Of a stretch of DNA of 64,000 nucleotides, positions 34,533 through 46,499 are shown one piece after another. Both the position numbers and the translations under genes were made by a program. Numbering within the stretch: the first letter of the stretch is position 1; the number at the start of each line of letters is the position of its first letter. The notes beneath the pieces were generated by a model. The model was not told the origin of the DNA and searched no databases. It saw only the letters and a program-made list of their open reading frames with translations. The stretch comes from Molanna angustata. Lineage: Eukaryota > Arthropoda > Insecta > Trichoptera > Molannidae. The stretch is from NCBI GenBank assembly GCA_963576475.1, contig OY754982.1, forward strand, positions 12,240,546 through 12,304,545, read 5' to 3'.

Positions 34533-35213
34533 ACGAGTGGGTTGTGGGCAACACTATACTCTTATTACCAAGACACTCACCAATGTATTCGAATTTTGTA
34601 TGGAAAATTTTCAATATTTTCGTGAAATGAGTTTGTTAACTTCTTTTTGATTTAAATATTTTTTATGAACACTTCAATGCTGTTTTATGAAAATGATGTG
34701 CGTTTTTAGTAATTTGAAACAAAAATATCGATTTTTTTGTTTCCTGAGCTTGGGGTCACATTGAAATATTAATTTGACAGGTAAGACAATGAAGAAGCAC
34801 AGCCTCCCTAGGTAACGTGTCATTTAGCTCAAGAAAAGATAACTAAATTTATGGAGGTGACAATTGTCACGTGACTGGCAACTGTCACTTCCACACATTG
34901 AGTTATATTTACATGTTTCTTTTTTGACCTAAATGACGCCTTGACTAGGCGTCTAGGGGGCTGATCAGATGTCCTTAAAAATCTAATGGGGTCTAAGCGA
35001 TATTTGATAAATATTTGAAAAGAATCGAATGAGTTATTTAGTCGATAATCGATAAAGCAGAACTAACACGCCGTAAGTTGCACATATAAATTGTGATGAA
35101 ACTTTCAGATTATAATCCCAGCATGATACTTTTTGATATCTGCAATGAAAAATTATTTAAAAAATTGATAATTCATTACTCTCCACTATAGGTATCCCTT
35201 TGGGATAGTGAGG
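34533..35213 (-). mobile_element. Family A element, copy 4, with a nested MITE
   Basis: Reverse orientation: starts ACGAGTGGGTTGTGGGCAAC, ends with the terminal hairpin CTCCACTATAGGTATCCCTT/GGGATAGTGAGGAGT, next to an A-run. Body as in copies 1, 3 and 5. A 165-bp insertion lies at 34,801-34,964. It ends directly beside the 3' end of the LINE at 35.2-37.3 kb. Confidence 0.65.
34801..34964. mobile_element. Small TIR element nested in family A
   Basis: CCTCCCTAGGTAACGTGTCA at the left and the reverse CCCCTAGACGCCTAGTCAAG at the right are diverged inverted ends; the subterminal GTGTCATTTAGCTCAAGAAA and reverse GCGTCATTTAGGTCAAAAAA match better. Copies 1 and 5 of family A have no insertion at this point (ATCTGATCAGCGCTTCTC is continuous in copy 1). 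About 164 bp, family unknown. Confidence 0.55.
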
Positions 35214-35221
35214 AGTGAAAA

Positions 35222-37290
<2,069 letters not shown>

Positions 37291-37308
37291 AAAGTATCTG
37301 AGATTTTT

Positions 37309-37435
37309 ACTCCTCACTAACCCAAGGGGATAAAATGGGGAGTTATGATTTCGCAATTTTTAAGGTTATTTTTTATTGCAGATTGTCAACTAGTATCATG
37401 ATGAGATTGTATTCTGAAAGTTTCATCATAACGTA

Positions 37436-37485
<50 letters not shown>

Positions 37486-37927
37486 CTATGTGCTGTGTGC
37501 TATGTAGGTAGGTACTATGTACGGCGTGTTTATTTTACTTTATCGATTATAGGCTTAAGTACTCACTCGATTCCTTTCAAATTTTGCAAATATGTATATA
37601 TAATACTCGCTTAGACGCCATTAGATGCTAAAGGATATCTGAATAGTTCTTCTCAATTATATTAATTGTCAAATATTTCAAAGTGAACTCAAGTTCAGAA
37701 ATCTTTAAATTTGAAATTTATATTTTCAAATTGGTAAAAAAGCACATCACTTTCATAAAATGGCATTGAAGAACCATCTAGTTTTCATTATAAAATATTT
37801 AAACAAAATATAATTTAACATTTAATAATTTATGTCATTTCATGAGAATGTATTTTCCTTACAAAATTTGAATACGTTATAGAATGAATTGTTAGTGAGG
37901 AGTTTAACGTTGGCCACAACCCACTCG
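37309..37927 (+). mobile_element. Family A element, copy 5 (best preserved)
   Basis: Starts ACTCCTCACTAACCCAAGGG after ATTTTT and ends TTGGCCACAACCCACTCG before TTTTT. Internal landmarks: TATTTTTTATTGCAGATTGT, TTTCATCATAACGTATC, then GT microsatellite, TACGGCGTGTTTATTTTACT, AAGGATATCTGA, GCACATCACTTTCATAAAAT. No open frame. T-run flanks on both sides are compatible with insertion at a T-run without a clear longer duplication. Confidence 0.7.
37434..37482 (+). repeat. (GT)n microsatellite inside family A
   Basis: About 23 GT units after CGTATCTGT. Other family A copies have only a few GT units (0.43 kb) or CA on the reverse strand (12.38 kb), so the run expands and shrinks from copy to copy. 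Confidence 0.9.
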
Positions 37928-38582
37928 TTTTTAAATTGCATTACTCCCTGGTTAATCAAATACTTTGAATCACCAACACAAGAAATGCTCATAAGATCCT
38001 AGTTTTTTTTTTTCAACAATGCATTCATTGTGTCACGTGAATTTCATAAATATCCATGTTAAAACCACATAAAAAAGGCCTGAAGATATGGTAACTTTTT
38101 AAATTCGGTAATACAACTGGGGGTTTATAATAAGCCGTAATAAACCAAGTTTCGCGCTCAATGTTTGAAAATAGAACGGGGCGAGTTTGTACAAATGTAT
38201 GTGAAATATATAGGCAGGTACATACTGCGAAATGAAACTTCAGGTGAAATAAAAATATGCTCTTACTTCGTGTCTCGGTAGTAAAAAAACGCATTTTAAA
38301 GACACCGTAAAAATTCTTGTACTGAAGGTTTTTTTTTGTGATCTTATTTTTTTCTTGAATATTTTCGCAAATATATATTTAACATTTTTGAGATATTGCA
38401 AAAAAAATCTGTGTGCACTGTCCAAGTTTGACTCATCATACAAATATTTCAAAACAAAATTTTCAAAATGCGCTCACAGTCTTGAAAATTGAGATTATTT
38501 ATTTTGTTGAATTTTTTGATAAAATAGAAATACACTCATCAAAAATGCATCCAGGGATTGTCAACCTTTAAAAAAAAACTCC
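37928..38582. other. No gene seen
   Basis: Unassigned DNA. The two overlapping minus frames at 38,025-38,452 have no recognised motif. Confidence 0.4.
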
Positions 38583-39142
38583 GGGATGCAAGTCCCGTCA
38601 AACAATGAATACAAAACCCTCATGATTACCCATATTATTATGGATATAATTATCATATGGAGTTCTATAATATACTAAGATATTATACAACTCTAAGGCA
38701 TAATTATTTCCATGATATGGGTAATCATAAAAGTTTTAGTGGGAATATACTAAGATATTATACAACTCTATACGATAATTATATCTATGATATGGGTAAT
38801 CACGAGGGTTTTGGAGGGAAAATACTAAGATATTATACAACTCTATACGATAATTATATCTATGATATGGGTAATCATGAGGGTTTTGGAGGGAAAATAC
38901 TAAGATATTATACAACTCTATACGATAATTATATCTATGATATGGGTAATCATGAGGGTTTTGGAGGGAAAATACTAAGATATTATACAACTCTATACGA
39001 TAATTATATCTATGATATGGGTAATCATGAGGGTTTTGGAGGGAAAATACTAAGATATTATACAACTCTATACGATAATAATTATATCCATGATACGGGT
39101 AATCATGAGGGTTTGATTTCGCCGCTTGACCAGACTTGCCCC
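38583..39142. mobile_element. Palindromic family P copy 2 with an internal 75-bp tandem array
   Basis: The left arm (AAAACCCTCATGATTACCCA, 38,611) and the right arm (reverse of 39,085-39,140, GGGGGGGCAAGTCTGGTCAA) match the ends of copy 1 at 34.0 kb. Between them a 75-bp unit recurs about six times: GTAATCATGA is at 38,871, 38,946 and 39,021, with earlier variants at about 38,720 and 38,796. The unit includes GAGGGTTTTGGAGGGAAAAT and ATTATACAACTCTATACGAT. Because 75 is a multiple of 3, frames of 183 (plus) and 109 codons (minus) stay open; they are repeat artefacts. Confidence 0.8.
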
Positions 39143-39302
39143 CCCGGGTCTGAAATATTTAGTGTAAAATTGCATATTTGTATGAAAAATGTAACAGAAG
39201 CAAAATAGCTTCTCTATGGGAAAATTGTGCTTACAACTTTCATGTTGACATTGTATATGTCTCTATAGACAAGTGTATTTTTTACTCTTCATTGCATACT
39301 AT

Positions 39303-39366
39303 CATGCCATATTCCTCACAGGGTAGGCAGAGAGAACTGAAAACCACGTATTACTCTCTTGAAACA
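39303..39366 (-). pseudogene. RTE-like LINE 3' terminus (copy R4)
   Basis: CATGCCATATTCCTCACAGG then GTAGGCAGAGAGAACTGAA is the reverse of the terminal block CTCTCTGCCTACCCCGTGAG...GGCATGAT of the other copies. Only the last codons and the terminus are visible. Confidence 0.5.
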
Positions 39367-39395
39367 TATTTAATAAAATCGTACTTCACAAAAAA

Positions 39396-39510
39396 TGCAT
39401 TTCTTCTTCTTCTTCGTGCCATATCAGGTCCCCACGACGTTGGCGATCACTGCTTCGCTGACGTCTCTGATGCCGGTCCACTCACAAATGTTGCGGAGCC
39501 ATGACATCTG
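39396..39510 (-). pseudogene. LINE C-terminal tail fragment
   Basis: The minus frame reads MSWLRNICEWTGIRDVSEAV, then IANVVGT-stop-YGTKKK. W-L-R-N-I-x-E-W-T-G-I followed by a short spacer and an A-rich tail is the usual end of several insect LINE proteins. One in-frame stop. Confidence 0.5.
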
Positions 39511-39564
39511 CATTTAGGAATTAGGGATTTTGTAAAAGAAGAAAATTTGTACACTTAGTTTGTA

Positions 39565-39603
39565 GTAAAGTGTTTAATGTTGGCCACAACTTACTCGTTT
39601 ATT
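39565..39603 (+). repeat. Family A 3' terminus, solitary
   Basis: AAAGTGTTTAATGTTGGCCA then CAACTTACTCG before TTTATTTATTT. Only the last 40 bp of the family is legible. Confidence 0.45.
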
Positions 39604-40260
39604 TATTTACAATTTAACTATTAAAGAATATTATAATGATTATTAGCTCGTTGTATCCCAATAATATGTAATCACAAATATATTACGTGTACTTTATTTA
39701 TTGATTTTATGTAAAATCGTAAGCTTAAAAGAAACAAATATAGTATGAATCTTATATTATGTAAGTGTATATGCGTTTTATCATATTTTTGCGATTAATC
39801 CTACCAAAGTCAAACGTGGACGGCCTCTATTCTACAGATATTATGGTATTCAAAAAATATTTTCATTAAAATATTTCGAAGTTATTATTATTATTTTATT
39901 TTGAACGAAAAATTCGAGGCTATTGTATTGTATAGATTAATAGTATATACGTCTTTATATGTCGTTAGGAAAATATTGTATAGGTAAGAAAAATAATAAG
40001 TATCGAATTTGTTCCTTAACATTATTTTACAACAACTAACCGGTGTGAGTTCAGTCCGTATAAGCAAAGATTGCATCACAAATATTATTTTTAATAAATT
40101 TCTCCTCAGAATCAATCTCTGGATACTTACAAAAGATATATGATACTTTTAAATAACATATATGTTTAAATAAATAACGCGTTGACTTTTTACACATTTA
40201 TTATTAAATACAGTAATTGATATTATGAGATAGAAGTAGGTACAATAATAGTCATACAAA
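39604..40260. other. No gene seen
   Basis: AT-rich, unassigned. The 74-codon minus frame at 39,891-40,115 has no motif. Confidence 0.4.
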
Positions 40261-40450
40261 TGAACCACAACGTGAGAGCACTATAAACGATCAAGTCTCG
40301 ATCAATCCAGCCCCAGCCTTACCTCAGACACTCGTTTATATCAATCTCCAAACTCCCGAAGAATGCCGATCTTCTGATTCGTGCAAACTCGTATAATGCC
40401 AAAAAGCTATAAAGATTGACTGTTGTAAGGCGCAACATCAATATATTACA
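40261..40450. repeat. Family L interspersed repeat, copy 2
   Basis: Starts TGAACCACAACGTGAGAGCA and ends AAGGCGCAACATCAATATAT, as at 6.49-6.64 kb. About 40 bp longer than copy 1 in the middle. Class unknown. Confidence 0.45.
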
Positions 40451-41310
40451 TCAAACGACTGACCATTGTGCCACATAACATTATTTTATCTTTAAGAAAA
40501 CAAATTGGCTATGAAAGATATAGACATTAATAATAATGTGAATGAAATAATAATTTCTGTGGGCGTTGTCATTAGGGTCTTAATGCGATTTTTCATGATA
40601 AATAAAATAGCCATTTTGATAAATTGTCTTCCTCGAACGCACCCTTTTAATAAGAGTACAGGAATAAAAGATCCTCTTATACCTATCTGGGTACATGGCA
40701 TTATATACAGATGATGGCCACTATACAGGCTAAGAAAACTCAGTGGAGAGGGATTGAGATAGAGGGAGAGGGAGATCTTTGAAATAGGTATTTGGTCTTT
40801 AGAACATACGAGCTACCACGGAAGCTTATGTTTGAAATTTGTCCCTAGGCTACGTTGGGAATGTTTCTGTTAGCGTTTTTTCCTTTCAAAATTTATTTAT
40901 TGTTTATTTATTTAGTTTCATTGAGTTAAAAATATTCATGCTGTTCAACTAGGAATACTTGTTCTAGGGCGAGCAGTAACTACATATTCCACTAACCAGT
41001 GTGAAAATGAAATACACAAGCGTTATGATTTTAGTTTCTTTTCACATATGCTATGAAATTATATAAAGATCTCCGATAGTAATTTTGAAAATGTTCGATG
41101 CTTCGTGGCATTTTTGGGACAATATTACAAAACTCTATGTGTATGTATGATTATATCAATCTATATAAATATATTTTTTTAAATGTGTTTTTTTTTTACT
41201 TATGTTCCTGAGCAATTCTTTTTATTGATTTGCTGTTTTTTTAATATAATTTCATCTTCTGTTGTTAACAAAACATGTTTTTATATGTATAAATTGTATT
41301 TATAATTACT
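40451..41310. other. No gene seen
   Basis: Includes two antisense 69-codon frames at 40,492-40,714 without motifs. A GGAGAGGGATTGAGATAGAG purine stretch at 40,742-40,775. Nothing assignable. Confidence 0.4.
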
Positions 41311-41451
41311 TACTTTCCGTGTCCGGAACACCATATTGGTTGGTGCTCCGGTGGTGGAAGGATTGGCCGGCATTCTGCCGTTTCCAGGGACGCCCGATTG
41401 CTTTTCCGAAGTTAACCGAAACTCAATCTACGTGGAGGCTCCTTCCGTGTC
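41311..41451 (-). mobile_element. Short LINE 3'-end insertion with target duplication
   Basis: TATTTATAATT occurs on both sides (about 41,299-41,309 and 41,454-41,464) of a GC-rich insert of about 145 bp. On minus it ends GTTCCGGACACGGAAAGTAA, the same 3' terminus as the Jockey-like fragment at 21.24 kb, but the sequence inside differs. It begins with a second copy of the word GGACACGGAAGG. Most likely a severely 5'-truncated LINE or a non-autonomous element using the same 3' end. Confidence 0.6.
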
Positions 41452-41835
41452 CCCTATTTATAATTGTATGTATCTTCTTTAATAATTTTGTTTCATGTTT
41501 TTATATTAAATTTGTACTTACAATTTTTATAAAATATCTCATATTTTCATTTATAATATTTAGTAAAAAAAAGGTTTACTAGCAATGAATTTATGTATAT
41601 AAATAAATGGTCCACTAATTCAAAAGTACCATTCAGTAGATGCTCTTTGAGCGAAACGCGTCAGTGGTCAACACTTTAAATTAGTGGAATAAAGTTAAAA
41701 AATTGAGTTTTTACTTCTTTTTTTTAAGTGATTTTATAATATTGAAAGCCATCTTTGTTTAAAGTATTTTTGGTATACTTACCCACATTCAAGTTTTGCC
41801 TTGTGGGATTTTCGTGTAACACGTTTATGTATATG
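41452..41835. other. No gene seen
   Basis: Unassigned. CCACTAATTC at 41,611 and AATTAGTGG at 41,679 form a loose inverted pair around GCGAAACGCGTCAGTGGTC. Confidence 0.35.
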
Positions 41836-42014
41836 GCCCCCAAGTCAAATTGAAAACGCTGTTCGTTTTCGCCAAGCGCTAATTTTTTTTGTATGGGATT
41901 TGACGTTTGTTGTAGAAATTTTTTCTACAATAACAAACAACAAACGTCAAATCCCATACAAAAAAAATTAGCGCTTGGCGAAAACGAACAGCGTTTTCAA
42001 TTTGACTTGGGGGC
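41836..42014. mobile_element. Perfect 77-bp hairpin MITE
   Basis: The arm 41,836-41,912 (begins GCCCCCAAGTCAAATTGAAA, ends TTTGACGTTTGTTG) is the exact reverse complement of 41,938-42,014; the 25-bp loop is TAGAAA...TTTCTA-like. ATG stands on both sides (41,833-41,835 and 42,015-42,017), a possible 3-bp target duplication. Complete identity of the arms implies a recent origin. No coding capacity; the 63-codon frame at 41,893-42,084 is incidental. Confidence 0.75.
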
Positions 42015-43254
42015 ATGGTGTATTAAGCGTGAAACAAATCTAAAGAAAAAAGTGGTATTTTTGGGACAATTTCACAGAACTTAATGACACATTTGGCACA
42101 ATTTTACAGATTTTTGTGGCACATTTGGGACAATTTACCCAACTTTGTGACACATTTGGAACAATTTTATTTATTTATAATGACTCACATTATTTACAAA
42201 GAAAAGGATGTGAAAACTTACGATAATTTTGATATGTATCGTTTCAAATAACTCATTTGTTGTTTATTCAAAGTTAACAACGTATGTTTTCGATGCCGGC
42301 TTTTTGGGGGGCTCAATTTTCAGCAGAGAAATATTTTTTTTTATTAATTTATTTTCAAGATAATTCAATTTATACAAGATCACACTAACCATATATGGTT
42401 ATCAGTGGGTTTCTATATCATAAAATGCTTACTTAAACTAACCAACAATGAAAAAAAAAATAGAATTCTGTCTAACGATATAAAAATGTTATAAGAGATC
42501 CAAATCAACACCAGAATAAAACAAAAAAAACCATATCACAAAAAACCCAAAAATACAATAGGTAGAGTAAAAAATATAAGGAAGGAAAAAAACATTATTC
42601 GTTAAAATTTGTTTTTTTAGGATATTTTGATTTTATTATATGAATTTAATCCAATTAAGTCTGAGGGCATGAATTTAAATAATAATCATTCTAATATTAT
42701 TTAAATTCATTTCTCGCATATTTCTTGATTCTCTAGACTAGAAACACTGGTAAGGTAGAAGTAATTGCCATCTGGCAGTAAACTCGCCACTTAAACGGGA
42801 TGAAAGGTTCTAGTGTGAAATAAATAATAACTGTCGATGAATTTATATCGACGAGTTTTTCCCGATACTAGAATCCCGGTATATCACATACATATAGGTA
42901 CGATGATAAATATAAAAACAAGCTGTTTTTCCGGTGCTTTTCGTAATCAAGAGCGGGGGTACGTATGTAGGCCTTTGAAGCTTTCATAAAATCTCTCCGC
43001 TAAATCCTTTCAAGAAACACGATGTCCTTGGTTAGCAATAAATTCATTTTTTAAGAGGCCACGGATCCCTTTTTGCTGAATACCTGTTCATATGAATCTT
43101 CTTTCATACAAACCTTTTTGATAATCAACATTATTTAAAAATGACCGATTGTTAAAACTTTTCATTCATTAATAAACGTCCAAGAAGATACCCATCTGAT
43201 CAACTTTTTAAGGAATATTTTGTACTGGACGTCAGGCAAATTTATATGTTTAAA
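42015..43254. other. No gene seen; small hairpin at 42,669-42,710
   Basis: 42,060-42,170 repeats GGGACAATTT/GGCACAATTT with CACATTTGG four times at about 30-bp spacing (a short degenerate tandem). ATGAATTTAAATAAT and ATTATTTAAATTCAT form a perfect 15-bp stem at 42,669-42,710. The rest is unassigned. Confidence 0.4.
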
Positions 43255-43530
43255 TTACATAGGTACATATTTCTTTTCACACAGGACAACTCATAATCAT
43301 GCAACACATACACATAACACACGAACAAATCTAAATCTTATAGTTCCTATAATTAAAACCACTTTTAGTGAAAGATTCTACACTTTCCTTGGACCAAGAC
43401 TATTCAATAAACTTACAAACTACATGAAAGAAAAAAAATAGAACCTAATAACACACACCAATTGCGGACGATACTAACCAAATGGCTAATACATTTGGGT
43501 AGGAAGGAATCGGAGGACCTTCTATGTTCA
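43255..43530 (+). pseudogene. LINE reverse-transcriptase C-terminus, frameshifted
   Basis: The first frame reads HNTRTNLNLIVPIIKTTFSE then RFYTFLGPRLFNKLTNYMK. After a stop at 43,441 a second frame gives LRTILTKWLIHLGRKESEDL. The order NTR-x-x-x-x-L-x-x-P, F-Y-x-F-L-G-P-x-L-F-N-x-L and K-x-W-L-x-x-L-G-R is the C-terminus of a CR1/Jockey-like insect LINE. One frameshift separates the halves. Confidence 0.6.
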
Positions 43531-43532
43531 TT

Positions 43533-43722
43533 CATTCATTCATTCATACCATCACGGCATATCCCACAATGTGGGGTAACCAGCGAAAGGTGTGCGGGTG
43601 TGCATTGCCTTATAAAAGGGAGCACAACATATCTGTGTATACCCACACACCAGTCTCGTGTCACCTAAAAAGGCACTATATTCAGAATGGGTGGTGAACC
43701 TCATTGCTGAACTATGTGAGAC
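43533..43722 (-). repeat. Family S repeat, copy 3, with (ATTC)n tail
   Basis: Begins with a CATTCATTCATTCATTCATA microsatellite and ACCATCACGGCATATCCCAC, then GGTGTGCGGGTGTGCATTGC; this is the reverse of copies at 4.1 and 32.1 kb. It shows the family tail most clearly (ATGA repeats after CGTGATGGT). It is directly downstream of the LINE fragment ending at 43,530. Confidence 0.55.
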
Positions 43723-44664
43723 CTTATTGTTGCCTGTTAAAATTTACATTATTTACTTAAATAAGAAAAAAAAAATTGTTGCATATTACAATAGTTTAGA
43801 TTTTTATTATTTGTGAGATATGTGAGTGAAAGAGATAGCATGTCTGTGTGTGTATATAGTGTTTGAATGAGCGCGTGGATTTTGATTTAATTTGACCTTC
43901 TATGTAGTGTGTTAGAATAGTATGACATTATGAGTACTATGCTGCACGACAGAAGAATCAGCTGTATTGCAAAGAAACGAAAAGCTGGGTGATTCGACAC
44001 AGTCAATGGACTAGTGAATCATCCAGGTGTCATCAATAAGAAAAACATACCATAATAATGGGTATTTTAAATCAAACAAATGATTTGGTCTTCATATATA
44101 TTTTTTCCTGAATCCAGGACGACCGTTTCAGCTTAGTAGGCCCTTATCAACTATTATTTTTAAAATTTTACCTTTATTATATTCTAGAAACTTATGTACT
44201 ATTTCTGTTTTTTCTTTTGTTTTTGATTTTGATTATATTGTTATTTTTTTGTTAATATTTTTATTTTATTTATATTATTTATTTATTCATGTTCTTCTTA
44301 CTTTTTGTTATTACTTTTTGTTTTCTTTACTTTTTGTTAATAATTTTACTATTTTTGTCTCTTTTGTCGTGGTTACTTTTTTGATATTGTTTAAATTTCT
44401 TATTTCTTATTGTTCTTTTTTGTCTTTTTGGAGATCTGATCTGTCCGCCGCACAATCTCAAGAATCTTGAGATGATGATCTCCTATTCTTCCATCCCTTG
44501 GGTGTTCTTCCAAGAAGCTCTTGTCCGAAAAGAGTTGCATATGTAACACTACGCATTAACCTATTACCACACACTGGTCATATAGTTCCTCCTAAAACTC
44601 ATTCTTAATTTTTGTTTTTCTTAATTAATTTTCTTTGTTTTCTGATTCGTGCAAAGACGAAACC
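43723..44664. other. No gene seen; T-rich tract
   Basis: 44,150-44,440 is extremely T-rich; its 73-codon frame is a composition artefact. No assigned repeat. Confidence 0.4.
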
Positions 44665-44791
44665 AACTGCATAGACATGTCCTAGATGACATTGTACAGG
44701 ACAGAAAAGCCTATAATTTAAGGCCGAGGAGAGCTGACCCCAACAGTCGGCATAGACCAAGAGTTGGGAAACGAACATTGAAGTTTTTTTG
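44665..44791 (+). pseudogene. Possible LINE C-terminal tail
   Basis: The plus frame gives HRHVLDDIVQDRKAYNLRPR then RADPNSRHRPRVGKR and a stop at about 44,791. D-R-K-x-x-x-x-x-x-R-R-A-D-P resembles the end of RTE-type proteins. Only about 40 codons; moderate to low certainty. Confidence 0.35.
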
Positions 44792-45780
44792 AAAAATACT
44801 ATATTATTTTACACCATGTTTCTTTTGTTGGGTGATACAGATTTCCTTATATTATACTACGTATTACGTGAAGCGAAATTTTCGGACTCCATTTTATCAA
44901 ATCGCATGCATGGATGAGTTTAAGATTCGAGAAGTTAAAGTTTATATGAAGTTTTTATTTCGGGAAGTTAAAGAGAAGAAGTGCAGAATATAAAATTTAT
45001 ACAAAATGTGTTACAAATGCATTAAATTTATTTTAAAAAAATCACGTGCAACCATAGTTTGTTTACTTGCATAGGTACTGCCAATGTCACACGCGTAATG
45101 TCAAAAGCAGTTGTTTTATATAACAAAGATAAATTAAAATACAGAACATGTAAAAGAAAAAATTCTTAATGATAAAATTATCTTGCAGTACCTACGCGAT
45201 GAGAACACTTTGTACCCATTGATGAGTGCCTACCTACCCTTTTAATGAATTACGATCGAATGCCGACCTCTGTGCTCTCACTTGTAACAATATATCTGCC
45301 TTTTTTACACATTTCTGTGTATCAATAAGTAAATTATTCCATCTTGAATCATATTCTCTAGGCCCCTTCTCATAAACAAAAGTGATCATCACACGCATAA
45401 AAATGTTTATCAATGGTGAATCAGGAATTCGAGCTCGTCTTTATATTCTTGTAAGTGAGCCAAAATCTCATAATTGATTCACCAGTTTCCTATGACCAGT
45501 CTTCGGGAAGGAGATTTGACTGAAATAATAATAATAATAATACAAGGGTCAGTTCCTTTGTGCCAGATTCTGATTAAATTACTGCTGTAATCATCGTTTT
45601 ATCCTTTATGAAACTCTCGCTCCAGCAATAATGTTATTGCCACTGAAAGTATTGACACGTCTTCTTCAAGTTTCAGACGAGTCTCTGGCGTGGAAGACAC
45701 GTGGATGGTTCGTAGTGCAATTAAAATATTCACCTAATAAGAATTTCCTGGTTTTGAAATGATAAAATATTTGGGTCGAT
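44792..45780. other. No gene seen
   Basis: Unassigned. An (AAT)n run at 45,522-45,542. A CCGACCTCTGTGCTCTCAC word near 45,263 recalls family L but is too short to assign. Confidence 0.4.
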
Positions 45781-46157
45781 TTAAGGGGGGGACAGCTGCC
45801 AACGTACCTATTTTTCAATTTGATATACCATCATTATTTGTAATCCAATCGTTTTGAAAAAAATAATTTAGATAGTTTGGGTATTAATAAAGAAAAATAT
45901 ACCTTAACTTTTTGGAAATGTTCTCTATAAATTCTTGTAGAAAAATAATGGCATACCCCGATTTTCAACGTTTATCATATATTTTTAATAAACTATAAGG
46001 CGTAGTTCAATATATATTTTTACTCTCCACACTATGGAATAGGGGAGAGTCATGATTTCGCAAAATTTAAGCGTATTTTTTTTACATCAATTTCTCAATG
46101 GGTATCATGTAGAGAATGCACACTATGAGTTTTTTCGTGATGTGTTTGTGTGTATGG

Positions 46158-46206
46158 CGTATACGCTGTACGCCGTACGCCGTACGCCGTACGCCGTACG
46201 CCGTAG
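46158..46206 (+). repeat. (ACGCCGT)n heptamer repeat
   Basis: Five tandem units of ACGCCGT, starting from the TACGGCG-type word present once in other family A copies. A local expansion of family A sequence. Confidence 0.85.
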
Positions 46207-46499
46207 CATTTATCTTTTTTGTGTCCTCTCTACAGCCCAAACTATAAGTCTGATCGACTTCATATTAACATCATATGTGTAAAGTGCAAAGACCTAGAGC
46301 TGATTAGTTTTCCATAGACAACTTTTGATTTCTTCTCTATGAATTCATCATTTACGTTGTTTTTTTTTTGTGTCCTCTCTGCAGCCCAAACTATAAGTCC
46401 GATTGACTTCATATTGATATCACATGTGTTAAGTCCATAAACTTAGAGCTGATTAGTTTTCCATAGACAACGGTTCATTTTTTCCCAATGTTTCTTTAT

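Noticed and set aside
38657..39208. 183-codon frame with 25-residue repeats, and a 109-codon antisense frame
   Set aside because: The 75-bp repeat unit is a multiple of three and lacks stops, so both strands stay open. The arms match a noncoding MITE.
46052..46282. 76-codon frame across the heptamer repeat
   Set aside because: It reads through the ACGCCGT repeat inside family A, and no copy of the family is coding.
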